Below are positions 7,943 through 15,795 of a stretch of DNA of 55,638 bases, piece after piece. The notes beneath the pieces were generated by a model. That model made no database searches, was not told where the DNA came from, and saw only the letters and a program-made list of their open reading frames with translations. Made by a program: the position numbers and the translations under genes. The stretch is from Prevotellaceae bacterium UBA4359 (GTDB lineage: Bacteria > Bacteroidota > Bacteroidia > Bacteroidales > Bacteroidaceae): assembly GCA_002393555.1 (NCBI GenBank), contig DGSP01000003.1, positions 1 to 55,638 on the forward strand, written 5' to 3'. Numbering within the stretch: the stretch's first letter is position 1; each line of letters begins with the position of its first letter.

Positions 7943-9003
7943 AAGGCTTTGAGATGTTTGTTACGGATGAGGATTCGGACATAAGTAGGTTTTCCATTTA
8001 CAGCCCCCTCTTTATCCTTGATAAGACCATGTGTTTTGATGGGAATAGAATCTTTTTTTCGATAATCATTGGCATTTAGAATGTCGAATTGGTCAGGTGA
8101 ATATTTATCAAGAAAAGTTATAGGTACTCCCATTGCACCATCATAATCATACGGGATATTATCGACCTTGTTTACATTTATCGCATTGTAATTGTCATAA
8201 GCAGGATATTCTTCTGATGAATAACGACATACCAAATCCAACATTTCATGACGTTTGTTATGATCAAGATTGGTAAACCAACAAATATTTCCTAAACTCC
8301 TCCATTTTTGTCCTGTTTCATCTTGCCAATAACGAGTTTCTCTTGCTTCATAATCGTCTGGCACTTTGAAAGCCATGTCACCAGATTTATAACCCAACCA
8401 AACTTTGTTTTCCATCAAAAGAGGAAATATCTCTTTATAGGTCACATTGTTTTGATTTCCAATTATCAAAAACTTTTTCCCATACTCCATCAACTGCCCA
8501 ATATACTCCCTAAACAAAGAAAACGGAGGATTGGTCACCACAATGTCAGCCTCTTTCAAAAGTTCTATACACTCTTGGCTACGGAAGTCGCCATTGCCAT
8601 GCAGCGATGACAGCACATTCTTGTCGTCTTTTATCAAGAGTTCCACGTCTGTCAGGTCAATCGCTCCATCACCATTCACATCTGGCACCTCAGTTATCTC
8701 CACCTTATAGGCCGTCTTTTTCTCATGGCCCTCTTTATCGAGTGAAAACAAAGACAGTTGAGTGCCAGCAACGGGAGAGCCGTCATAGCACGTACAAATC
8801 AGTTTCTTCAGTCCTAACTGATTGAACCGCAAGGCGAAGTACTTGAAGAAATTACTTTCGTAAGGGTCATCACAGTTGCACAGCACCACCTTGTCACGAA
8901 AGTGCGGCCAGTAGTGCTGCAACTCCCGTTCAATGTCTGTCAACTGCGTATAAAACTCATCCTTTTTCGCTGTTTTGGCAGCATTCAGATTTTTGTTAGC
9001 CAT
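7939..9003 (-). CDS. EcoRI-family adenine-specific DNA methyltransferase
   Basis: 354 residues. The N-terminus (KKDEFYTQLTDIERELQHY, CNCDDPYESNFFKYFA) and the catalytic motif IV NPPF near residue 157 in IVVTNPPFSLFREY identify the EcoRI-type N6-adenine methylase family. An unusual insert, DVNGDGAIDLTD at about 106-117, looks like a calcium-binding EF-hand or dockerin loop. The gene overlaps the downstream DUF262-HNH gene by 4 bases. It would protect host sites against the partner nuclease. The upstream DNA on the same strand is a structured RNA (9054-9315); no separate strong promoter is visible between them. Confidence 0.88.
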   Translation of the reverse strand: MANKNLNAAKTAKKDEFYTQLTDIERELQHYWPHFRDKVVLCNCDDPYESNFFKYFALRFNQLGLKKLICTCYDGSPVAGTQLSLFSLDKEGHEKKTAYKVEITEVPDVNGDGAIDLTDVELLIKDDKNVLSSLHGNGDFRSQECIELLKEADIVVTNPPFSLFREYIGQLMEYGKKFLIIGNQNNVTYKEIFPLLMENKVWLGYKSGDMAFKVPDDYEARETRYWQDETGQKWRSLGNICWFTNLDHNKRHEMLDLVCRYSSEEYPAYDNYNAINVNKVDNIPYDYDGAMGVPITFLDKYSPDQFDILNANDYRKKDSIPIKTHGLIKDKEGAVNGKPTYVRILIRNKHLKAL

Positions 9004-9053
9004 ACGCTATGCATTATGCGTATGCTTATCTTCGGAGGCAGACAACAGGACAC

Positions 9054-9083
9054 AAAAAAGCATAGACGATGTTCCAATCTATG
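9054..9083 (-). terminator. Rho-independent terminator of the structured RNA
   Basis: Read on the minus strand: GCATAGA, an 11-base loop, TCTATGC, then six T. This fixes the strand and 3' end of the structured RNA. Confidence 0.75.
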
Positions 9084-9315
9084 CTTCAAAGGCCCTGAGA
9101 ATTGCCTGCCAACCCAGATAAGTCACGCCTATGCTTAACGCACAGACGTTTGCGACTTATTCTTTCGGGTTGGGCTTTTTGAATTTCTCAGGTTCTTGAA
9201 GCAATTCCGAATAACAGCAAACGCTTGTTATAAAATAATATGTCCGTACCAGCACCTCCGCCGAGGCTCCACCCTACTTGATGCAGGCGTCACGTTGTGA
9301 CGATTTGCCAGTACT
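9054..9315 (-). ncRNA. Long structured RNA, 6S-like architecture
   Basis: On the minus strand, nested complementary segments pair outward to inward: TTGAAG/CTTCAA (9084-9089 with 9196-9201), CCTGAGAA/TTCTCAGG (9094-9101 with 9185-9192), CCAACCC/GGGTTGG (9109-9115 with 9167-9173), ATAAGTC/GACTTAT (9118-9124 with 9154-9160). Internal loops of 7 and about 11 bases separate two of the stems. The rod with a bulge, ended by a terminator and preceded by a promoter-like site, recalls 6S RNA. The family is not proven by sequence; it could instead be a regulatory leader of the methylase gene. The 5' end is estimated. Confidence 0.5.
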
Positions 9316-9321
9316 CATTTG

Positions 9322-9353
9322 CAAATTAAGCACATTTTCCGTTATCGGCCAAA
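9322..9353 (-). promoter_or_regulatory. Promoter-like site for the structured RNA
   Basis: Minus strand TTTG (9350-9353), 20-base spacer, TTAATTTG (9322-9329), one mismatch from TAnnTTTG. Confidence 0.4.
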
Positions 9354-9417
9354 CTTTTCGGAGTTTTTTTGGAGGGAAGGGAGGTAAATGAGCGTTATTC
9401 GTCCTTTGGAGGAACGT

Positions 9418-9490
9418 CGTTGGGGTAATTACGGTAGTGCCGTTGACGTAATTACGGTAGTGTCGTTGAGGTAACTGCGGAAGCGACGAT
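9418..9490. repeat. Tandem array, period 23 (array 2)
   Basis: Units starting CGTTG at 9418, 9441 and 9464, with a degenerate copy at 9487, spaced 23 bases. Each core holds the palindrome GTAATTAC or a decayed form. The gap 9004-9720 otherwise holds the structured RNA and the ppiD promoter. Confidence 0.75.
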
Positions 9491-9610
9491 GGGGGGTGGG
9501 TGGTGGTGGAAGAGCGGTCGGAGGGGGTGTGGAACATGAAAAAGAGGGGAAAAAGATGTGGAAAACGAAAAAATCTTGTGCAAGTGGATGTGTGGGTGAG
9601 ATTTTTTTTG

Positions 9611-9618
9611 TAATTTTG
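9611..9618 (+). promoter_or_regulatory. Bacteroidota -7 promoter element for ppiD
   Basis: TAATTTTG, 102 bases before the ppiD start. The leader holds a motif (AGTTGAGCAGTTGCGAGACT) similar to other leaders in the window. Confidence 0.55.
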
Positions 9619-9720
9619 CATGATTTTTGCGATTAGGTCGAAGGTATGACCGAGCAAGTTGAGCAGTTGCGAGACTTGAATAAAGAAAGAATACATAATC
9701 AATAATAACTCAATAAAAAA

Positions 9721-11871
9721 ATGGCAGCATTACAAAAAATCAGAAGCAAAGGAGTTCTCCTTGTTTCTATCATCGCCTTGGCGCTCTTCCTGTTCGTAGC
9801 AGGAGACTTGTTCAGGGGCCTTGAGAGCCTCTTCCAGAACTCGAGCCAACAGGTGGGCGAGATTGACGGCAAGTCCGTCTCTGTTCAGGAGTATCAGAAA
9901 ATGATTGATGATCTCCAGACTTACTACGAGATTGTGCAGAACAAGAGTTCGTTCAGCGAGGACGAACTGAACCGCATCAAAGATGAGGCTTGGCAGACTT
10001 ACGTGCAGTCGCAACTCATCGTGAAGCAGTGCGACGAACTGGGTCTCAGCGTGACAGACGACGAGATTGCAGACGTGGTGAAGAGTGGCTACAGCCAGAT
10101 GCTTCAGGTGCCTGTGTTCATGAACCAGCAGACGGGACAGTATGACTACGCCACGGTGAACACGTTCCTGACGGAGTATAAGAAACTGAAGGATGCTGGT
10201 TCGCAGATTCCTGAGACTTACGAGAAAATCTACAAGTATTATCTGTTTGCCCAGCGCCAGATTCGCGACCAGTTGCTCACTCAGAAATATCAGGTGCTCC
10301 TTTCGCAGAGTTTCCTCTCCAACCCTGTTGAGGCCAAGTTGGCTTTCGACAGCCGTGCAGAGGAGAGCGAACTGCTGTTGGCTGCCATCCCCGCTTCTTC
10401 GGTGAAGGACGACGAGGTGAAGGTGAGCGACGAGGATCTGAAGGCTAAGTATGACGAGGAGAAGGAGAAGTATCGGCAGTTCATTGAGACTCGCGACATC
10501 AAACTGATTGACGTGCAGGTGACCGCCAGTGAGGCTGACAAGAAGGCCGCCGAGACGGATATGGCTGAGGCTGCTAAGAAACTGGCCGCAGCCACCACCA
10601 ACACGGAAGCAGGAAATGCGGTTCGCCAGGCTGCTTCGCTGGTGGCTTATTCAGACGTGTACAAGACGAAGACTGCTTTCCCCAGCATGATTTCAAACCT
10701 GCTCGACTCTACTGCTGTGGGTGCGGTGAAGGCTCCTGCTTTCGACCCGATGACCAACACCTACTACACCTACAAGGTGCTGGGTAAGGCTACCGTGGTT
10801 GACTCCGTGCTCTTCCGCCAGATTGGCGTGATTGGCAAAGACGAGGCCGACATTGCCAAGAAAGCCGACAGCATCATGACTGCACTGAGCAGCGGAGCCG
10901 CTTTCAAGGACATCGCCAAGAAGTATAACCAGACGGGCGACTCTGCATGGATTGCCACTTCTCAGTTTGAGAATGCCGCTCTCGATGCCGACAACACCCT
11001 CTTCATCAACACACTCTACGGCATGAGTGCCGGCGAGAACAAGAAACTGAAACTGGAGAATGGCTCAACGGTCATCCTGCAGGTGATGAAGACCGCCAAT
11101 CCTATCACAAAATACAATGTGGCATCGGTGGTGAAGGAACTGAAATTCTCTGACGAGACCTACAACAAGGAGTACAACAAGTTCTCTTCTTTCATTGCTG
11201 AAAACACCACATGGGACAAGATTGAGGCCAACGCAGCCAAGAGCGGCTACACCGTTCGTCCATTGGAGGACGTGAGCACCAGCACTCACGGCATTGCTGG
11301 CATCCGTGCCACTCGCGAAGCACTGAAGTGGGTGTTTGACGAAGCCAAGGTGGGCGACATCTCCCAACTCTACGAGTGCGGCAGCAACGACCACTTGATG
11401 ATTCTCACGCTGACTGGCATCAACAAGGAGGGTTACCGCTCGTTCGACAAGATGAAGGAAGTGCTGACCGAAGAGGTGAAGAACGACAAGAAGATTGAGA
11501 AGATTTACGAATTGGCCAAGAATGCCAAGAGCATTGCTGACGCAAAGAACATCAAGAATGCTGTGGTTGACACCATCAAGCACGTTTCCTTCGGTGCTCC
11601 TACGTTCATCTCTTCTACGGGTGCATCAGAGCCACTCGTTAGTGCCAAGGCAGCCAAAACCGCCAAGGGCGCATTCGCTGGCGCCATCAAGGGCAACAAA
11701 GGTGTCTATATGTTCCAAGTGCTGAACAAAACCAAGACATCGGAAAAGTTCGATGCCAAGGCTGAGGAGTCTTCACTCGCCATGACCAACTTCCGCAACG
11801 CTTCGAGCGCCATCATCAACACGCTCTATCTGAAAGCAAACGTGAAAGACAAACGCTACAAGTTCTTCTAA
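9721..11871 (+). CDS. ppiD: PpiD-type periplasmic peptidyl-prolyl isomerase/chaperone
   Basis: 716 residues. A single membrane anchor (GVLLVSIIALALFLFVAGDLF, about residues 11-31) is followed by a SurA/PpiD-type N-terminal chaperone region (GEIDGKSVSVQEYQKMIDDL) and a parvulin-like rotamase region in the middle (about 340-450). It assists folding of exported and outer-membrane proteins from the inner membrane face. It has its own promoter (9611) and a strong terminator (11933). Length fits Bacteroidota PpiD proteins. Whether the parvulin domain is catalytic is not clear from the sequence. Confidence 0.88.
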   Translation: MAALQKIRSKGVLLVSIIALALFLFVAGDLFRGLESLFQNSSQQVGEIDGKSVSVQEYQKMIDDLQTYYEIVQNKSSFSEDELNRIKDEAWQTYVQSQLIVKQCDELGLSVTDDEIADVVKSGYSQMLQVPVFMNQQTGQYDYATVNTFLTEYKKLKDAGSQIPETYEKIYKYYLFAQRQIRDQLLTQKYQVLLSQSFLSNPVEAKLAFDSRAEESELLLAAIPASSVKDDEVKVSDEDLKAKYDEEKEKYRQFIETRDIKLIDVQVTASEADKKAAETDMAEAAKKLAAATTNTEAGNAVRQAASLVAYSDVYKTKTAFPSMISNLLDSTAVGAVKAPAFDPMTNTYYTYKVLGKATVVDSVLFRQIGVIGKDEADIAKKADSIMTALSSGAAFKDIAKKYNQTGDSAWIATSQFENAALDADNTLFINTLYGMSAGENKKLKLENGSTVILQVMKTANPITKYNVASVVKELKFSDETYNKEYNKFSSFIAENTTWDKIEANAAKSGYTVRPLEDVSTSTHGIAGIRATREALKWVFDEAKVGDISQLYECGSNDHLMILTLTGINKEGYRSFDKMKEVLTEEVKNDKKIEKIYELAKNAKSIADAKNIKNAVVDTIKHVSFGAPTFISSTGASEPLVSAKAAKTAKGAFAGAIKGNKGVYMFQVLNKTKTSEKFDAKAEESSLAMTNFRNASSAIINTLYLKANVKDKRYKFF

Positions 11872-11932
11872 AGAAAAGGCGTTTCCAACATAAACAGCCC
11901 ACTCCCAACCTATGGGTATATGGCTGATTGAT

Positions 11933-11975
11933 AAGGGTATTCACTAACGGTTTTCGTTAATGAATACCCTTTTTC
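11933..11975 (+). terminator. Strong rho-independent terminator after ppiD
   Basis: Stem AAGGGTATTCA-c-TAACG paired with CGTTA-a-TGAATACCCTT, then a T run. Confidence 0.9.
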
Positions 11976-12012
11976 TGTGATGAAAACGAAGGAAAATCAC
12001 CCTTTTTAGGTA

Positions 12013-12043
12013 TTGTCCGAAGAGGAAAAAGTCCGTAACTTTG
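12013..12043 (+). promoter_or_regulatory. Bacteroidota-type promoter of an orphan transcript
   Basis: TTG at 12013-12015, a 20-base spacer and TAACTTTG at 12036-12043: a near-consensus promoter with no annotated gene downstream on its strand. Confidence 0.65.
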
Positions 12044-12049
12044 CACCGT

Positions 12050-12295
12050 GAAAAGAAAAGAGGAACAGAAGAGATTGAGACAATCCAAAGAGAGAAGAAA
12101 AATCTTTACTCATAATAATAAAAATAGCGTGTCGTGAGACACCCTTCCCAACGATGATGTGTAACTTGTCTGTGATTAACAAAACATGCAAACCTGCACA
12201 AATCGGAAATTAGAATTACGTAAACCATAAAATGTTAGAGACAAAAGGGCCGTCTATTCCATTCGTGATGAATGAGATAGACGGTTTCTCTTTTT
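12050..12295 (+). ncRNA. Candidate small RNA or small-peptide transcript
   Basis: The DNA between a near-consensus promoter (12013-12043) and a terminator-like hairpin (CCGTCTAT...ATAGACGG at 12250-12284, then a pyrimidine/T-rich tail). It contains a GNRA-type hairpin GTGTC-GTGA-GACAC around 12129-12142 and tiny frames of 14-19 codons (ATG at 12154 and 12186). No known RNA or peptide family is recognised. The gap 11872-12392 has no longer gene; 12290-12360 holds T-rich imperfect repeats. Confidence 0.35.
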
Positions 12296-12392
12296 CGGGG
12301 GTTTTTCTTTTTCAGGGGTTTCTCTTTTTCCGAGGAGGGCTCTTTTTCGAGGGAAGGAGTTTAGCCCTATGGGCGGTGACAGGACAATGGCG

Positions 12393-13226
12393 TCAATAGG
12401 CGATGTCGCGAATGGTGTGCCTGCCCACAAAGCGGCTCATATCGACGTTGCCCCTGATGCCTCGCACGGAGCCTGTGGCGGAGTATTGCCACATCACGTA
12501 GTCGAAATTGCCGTAGAGTTCGGGCTCGATGAAGGAATAAGCCGCTATGAAGAATTTGTAGCCACGCAGCCGAGCGTTGCCATAGATGTGCTTGTTGAAG
12601 AAGTTTTTGCCCGTGTAGATGATGGGCTTTTTTCCATATTCCTTTTCGAGCAGTTCGCAGAGTTCGAGCAGACGCGACTGCATCACAGCGTCAGACGTGC
12701 CATTCATGGTTTCTATATCGACCACAGGAAGGAGGTCTTGCTTCTTCGTATCGACCTGCGAGACGAAGTTGTCGAACTGTGCTTTGGCCGACAGGTGGGG
12801 ACGGAAGAAATGGTATGCCCCCACTTTCAGCCCAACCCGCTTGCACTCGCTGAAGTTGTAGCGATAGGTGCCGTCCACGTTGCCCGTCCCTTCGGTGGCC
12901 TTCAGATAAACGTAGGTAATCTTCGAGTCTCTCGCCACCTCGTCCCAGTTGATGCGGCCCTGATAGTGGCTCACATCGATTCCATGCAACAGCGGCCCAG
13001 TGGGATAACGACTGCTGGCCAGCAGGAAGGGTTTTTCGAGGGTTTTCGGATGACGGTCAGGACGCGACTTCCGAGCCACGGGGTCTGGATGGAAATCCGC
13101 CACCGTCACCTCCTGATGCTTTTTCTTTTTTTTGTCACGTTTCTCCGCATGGGCAGGAGTGAAACACAGCATGGCCATTGCGGTCACTATAATATAATAT
13201 ATGTACGCGCGAGTCTTTCTTCTCAT
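12393..13226 (-). CDS. Glycoside hydrolase family 25 lysozyme
   Basis: 277 residues from the ATG at 13226. The longer frame from 13268 is unlikely because a promoter box (TACTTTTG on the minus strand, 13250-13257) lies within it. An N-terminal hydrophobic signal (YIYYIIVTAMAMLCFTPAHA) precedes a basic linker and the GH25 barrel: HGIDVSHYQG with the catalytic Asp, YLKATEG, GAYHFFRP, and VVDIETMNG with the acidic pair. It hydrolyses beta-1,4 bonds of peptidoglycan (N-acetylmuramidase) in the periplasm or outside. Single-gene unit convergent with the orphan transcript. Confidence 0.92.
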   Translation of the reverse strand: MRRKTRAYIYYIIVTAMAMLCFTPAHAEKRDKKKKKHQEVTVADFHPDPVARKSRPDRHPKTLEKPFLLASSRYPTGPLLHGIDVSHYQGRINWDEVARDSKITYVYLKATEGTGNVDGTYRYNFSECKRVGLKVGAYHFFRPHLSAKAQFDNFVSQVDTKKQDLLPVVDIETMNGTSDAVMQSRLLELCELLEKEYGKKPIIYTGKNFFNKHIYGNARLRGYKFFIAAYSFIEPELYGNFDYVMWQYSATGSVRGIRGNVDMSRFVGRHTIRDIAY

Positions 13227-13249
13227 ATAGTTCTTTTCAAATTTGAGTA

Positions 13250-13257
13250 CAAAAGTA
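13250..13257 (-). promoter_or_regulatory. Bacteroidota -7 element for the GH25 gene
   Basis: Reverse complement reads TACTTTTG, 24 bases upstream of the chosen ATG at 13226, which supports that start. Confidence 0.6.
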
Positions 13258-13352
13258 AACTTTTTCATTCTAATTTACAACTTATTGGACAAGTCTTAAC
13301 TTTTTTAAGGAAATTAAAGACTAAAAATAGCGACCATATCGCAAAATATCCG

Positions 13353-13360
13353 TAATTTTG
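13353..13360 (+). promoter_or_regulatory. Bacteroidota -7 element for nudC
   Basis: TAATTTTG, 22 bases before the nudC ATG at 13383. Confidence 0.55.
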
Positions 13361-13382
13361 ACACAAAAATTACAACTTCCGC

Positions 13383-14171
13383 ATGGAGAAGCCCTCTACA
13401 TATTGGTTCGTTTTTATCAGCAACTCCCTGCTGCTGCAACACGACGAAAGCGGTTACCATATACCCTGCACGGTGGAGCCTCCCTTCCCCATGAAGGAAT
13501 GGACACCACGGCAGGAACTGCCATCGTTGGATGGTGTCCCATGTGTGGCCTATAGCCTCAACACACCTCCGCAGGACATGAAGGGCTATGTGACGATGGG
13601 GCTGCGTGAATCGTGGAACGTGTTGCCGCACACATTCTACAATGTGGCAGGCAAGGCTTCCGAACTGCTCTACTGGGACTCTTGCACTCGCTACTGCGGT
13701 GTGTGTGGCGCACCGATGAAGCGCACCACCATCATCAGCAAGCAATGCACCCATTGCGGCAAGGAGGTGTGGCCCCAGGTCAGCCCTGCCATCATCGTGA
13801 GAATCAGGCGCGGAGACGACATTCTGCTGGTGCATGCCAAGAATTTCCGACGGAGCGAGATGTACGGCTTGGTGGCCGGTTTTGTGGAGACGGGCGAAAC
13901 GCTGGAGCAATGTGTGAAGCGTGAAGTGATGGAAGAAGTTGGACTCGAAATCAAGAACATACGTTACTTTGGCAGCCAACCTTGGCCCTACCCTTGCGGC
14001 ATCATGATTGGTTTCACCGCCGACTATGTGGCCGGAGAACTGCATCTGCAAGAGGAAGAACTGAGCAGGGCAGGATGGTTCAACCGCAAGAATCTCCCCC
14101 AAATCCCCGACAAGATGTCAATAGCCAGAAGATTGATTGACAATTATATAGAAGAGAGAGTGACCGAATGA
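13383..14171 (+). CDS. nudC: NAD(H) pyrophosphatase NudC (Nudix hydrolase)
   Basis: 262 residues. A degenerate N-terminal domain is followed by a four-cysteine zinc ribbon (YCGVCG ... CTHCGK), the Nudix box GFVETGETLEQCVKREVMEE, and the NudC marker SQPWPYP just after it. It hydrolyses NADH and NAD+ to NMN(H) plus AMP and can remove NAD caps from RNA. Cytoplasmic. The lipoprotein gene starts 40 bases later on the same strand and may be co-transcribed. The SQPWPYP motif makes the NudC assignment firm. Confidence 0.93.
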   Translation: MEKPSTYWFVFISNSLLLQHDESGYHIPCTVEPPFPMKEWTPRQELPSLDGVPCVAYSLNTPPQDMKGYVTMGLRESWNVLPHTFYNVAGKASELLYWDSCTRYCGVCGAPMKRTTIISKQCTHCGKEVWPQVSPAIIVRIRRGDDILLVHAKNFRRSEMYGLVAGFVETGETLEQCVKREVMEEVGLEIKNIRYFGSQPWPYPCGIMIGFTADYVAGELHLQEEELSRAGWFNRKNLPQIPDKMSIARRLIDNYIEERVTE

Positions 14172-14211
14172 CAAAAAACAGGTTCAACCATCACAAAAAA
14201 GAAAAAAGACA

Positions 14212-14967
14212 ATGAAAGCGACCAAAATCACATGTTTAGCCTTGGCCACACTTCTGTTGGCCAGCAGTTGCGAAAGTTCATATCAAGCAGCCGGTGGTGT
14301 GACAGGCGCCATGATTGGCAGTCATGTAGGCAGTGCCGTAGGTCACCTCTCTGGCGGTCATAGGCACGGACGCTACTATCGCGGAGGCAACGCCGCTTTG
14401 GGCAGCCTCATCGGCATGGGCATCGGTGCCGCCCTCGGTGTGGGCATCGCCAGCCAGATTGAGAAGAAAGAAAAGGCCGAAGCCCGCCGACAGGAAGGCT
14501 ACGAAGACGGTTATGGCGACTATGAAACCCGCGAAAACAGACGCACGACGGACGGCTATGAAGGCAACCGCGACTATCAGATTGGCGGTGGTGCCTATGA
14601 GGGAACGTCGAGTGCCTATCAGGGAACATCGAGTGCCGTCATCAGCATTTCCGAACTCACCTTCATGGACATGGACGGGACGGGCACCATCTCGAAGGGA
14701 GAAACCATCGAAGTGGAAGGCTACATCACCAACACGTCCAACTCGGTGCTGAACGATGTGGTCATCTTCCTGAAAGTCGATGACGAGAAACGCTTCAGAC
14801 TCTCCCCGTCGCTCACCACCACGCTGCGTCCAGGCCAGAAAATCCGCTACACCGGACGTGTGGTTTGCGACCGAGCCAAACGCGGCCAGTCGGTAGGTGT
14901 TTGCCTCAACACTCTCTATGCCGGCAAACAAAACACCAGCAACACGCTGTTTGTGGAAATAAGATAA
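14212..14967 (+). CDS. Glycine-zipper lipoprotein
   Basis: 251 residues. A signal peptide with lipobox LASSC puts the acylated cysteine near residue 20. Two glycine-zipper segments follow (GAMIGSHVGSAVGHLSGG and SLIGMGIGAALGVGIAS), then a charged region, the near-repeat AYEGTSSAYQGTSS, and a C-terminal beta domain (about 145-251) with GTISKGETIEVEGYI resembling bacterial adhesion or DUF-type immunoglobulin folds. Probably an envelope lipoprotein of structural role; no specific function is recognised. It ends at a hairpin-forming tandem array. Confidence 0.8.
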   Translation: MKATKITCLALATLLLASSCESSYQAAGGVTGAMIGSHVGSAVGHLSGGHRHGRYYRGGNAALGSLIGMGIGAALGVGIASQIEKKEKAEARRQEGYEDGYGDYETRENRRTTDGYEGNRDYQIGGGAYEGTSSAYQGTSSAVISISELTFMDMDGTGTISKGETIEVEGYITNTSNSVLNDVVIFLKVDDEKRFRLSPSLTTTLRPGQKIRYTGRVVCDRAKRGQSVGVCLNTLYAGKQNTSNTLFVEIR

Positions 14968-15000
14968 CAGATTCCCCTCTGAAAGAACCCTAAAACCGAC

Positions 15001-15133
15001 GTCCCCGATGTCGGTAAAGCGATGTCCCCGATGTCGGTAAAGCGATGTCCCCGATGTCGGTAAACCGATGTCCCCGATGTCGGTAAAGCGATGTCCCCGA
15101 TGTCGGTTGACCGACATCGGGGACATCGCTTTT
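15001..15133. repeat. Tandem array, period 23, ending in a long hairpin (array 3)
   Basis: Five direct copies beginning GTCCCCGATGTCGGT at 15001, 15024, 15047, 15070 and 15093, exactly 23 bases apart, followed by one inverted copy (15110-15129) and TTTTTG. The last direct and the inverted copy form a near-perfect stem, so the end can act as a terminator between convergent genes. The same unit recurs at 37231. Confidence 0.9.
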
Positions 15134-15142
15134 TGTGTTGTG

Positions 15143-15574
15143 TCACACCTCTATCGTGGGGAGTTCCACATAAGAAATTCTGCCGTGCTGGATGGGGAAG
15201 GTGATGTCAATGCGTCCCTTCACCTTCTTCTTCCCCAAGGTGGCAGGCTTGAAACGCATCTTTCGGCACACTCTCACAGCCTCTTCGTCCAGTGCCTTTG
15301 TCAAGGAACGAACGATATGTGTTTCAACAGGTTTTCCTTTGGCATCGACAATGACAGCCACCACGATTTTGCCATCCACCCGCTCACGGTTTTCACCCGG
15401 CTGGAAGTTTTTCTGTATGAATGCCCGAATGCCGGCCTCCCCCTTCTTGTAGGCAGGTGCCGTGTATTTTTCCTCCTTCTGCTCCACCCGCTGCACAGGA
15501 GGAAAGCCATAGAAGAACTGTGCTTTTGCCGACACGCAGAGGAGGCAGAAGAACAAGATTGCAAGTTTTCTCAT
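15143..15574 (-). CDS. TonB C-terminal domain protein
   Basis: 143 residues from the ATG at 15574. The longer frame (from 15643) runs over a promoter box (minus-strand TAATTTTG at 15602-15609), so the shorter start, which opens directly on a signal peptide (MRKLAILFFCLLCVSAKAQ), is preferred. The C-terminal part DGKIVVAVIVDAKGKPVETHIVRS ... ALDEEAVRVCRKMRFKPA is the TonB C-terminal fold. It lacks the long Pro-rich linker and a classic N-terminal anchor, so it is a short secreted TonB-domain protein rather than a full energy transducer. Confidence 0.85.
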   Translation of the reverse strand: MRKLAILFFCLLCVSAKAQFFYGFPPVQRVEQKEEKYTAPAYKKGEAGIRAFIQKNFQPGENRERVDGKIVVAVIVDAKGKPVETHIVRSLTKALDEEAVRVCRKMRFKPATLGKKKVKGRIDITFPIQHGRISYVELPTIEV

Positions 15575-15601
15575 AAATTTCACTTTTGACGTTTCAGAGT
15601 T

Positions 15602-15609
15602 CAAAATTA
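15602..15609 (-). promoter_or_regulatory. Bacteroidota -7 element for the TonB-domain gene
   Basis: Reverse complement reads TAATTTTG, 28 bases upstream of the chosen ATG. Confidence 0.55.
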
Positions 15610-15673
15610 GCACAAAGTTTTCACTCTCACAAGAATTTTCCACATAAAGATAGAAAAAAATGAAATAATTTCC

Positions 15674-15702
15674 TTTTGTATCGCAAGAAATATCTAACTT
15701 TG
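15674..15702 (+). promoter_or_regulatory. Bacteroidota-type promoter for purH and the mre operon
   Basis: TTTTG at 15674-15678 and TAACTTTG at 15695-15702. It lies 93 bases before the cyclohydrolase gene and is the only clear promoter seen ahead of the following six-gene run. Confidence 0.6.
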
Positions 15703-15795
15703 CATTTCAAATGAAGAATGTTAGGCGCACGGTTGTGTGCGTACACAGCAAACTTTCATCAATAAGTTATTCAAACATAATAAATTCAGGAGAAA

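Noticed and set aside
12393..13268. Longer start for the GH25 gene
   Set aside because: The extra 14 codons contain the -7 promoter box, and the shorter start opens directly on a signal peptide.
15001..15133. Possible CRISPR array
   Set aside because: Units are directly joined at 23 bases with no spacers of distinct sequence, and there are no cas genes. The same holds for the arrays at 984, 9418, 25319 and 37231.
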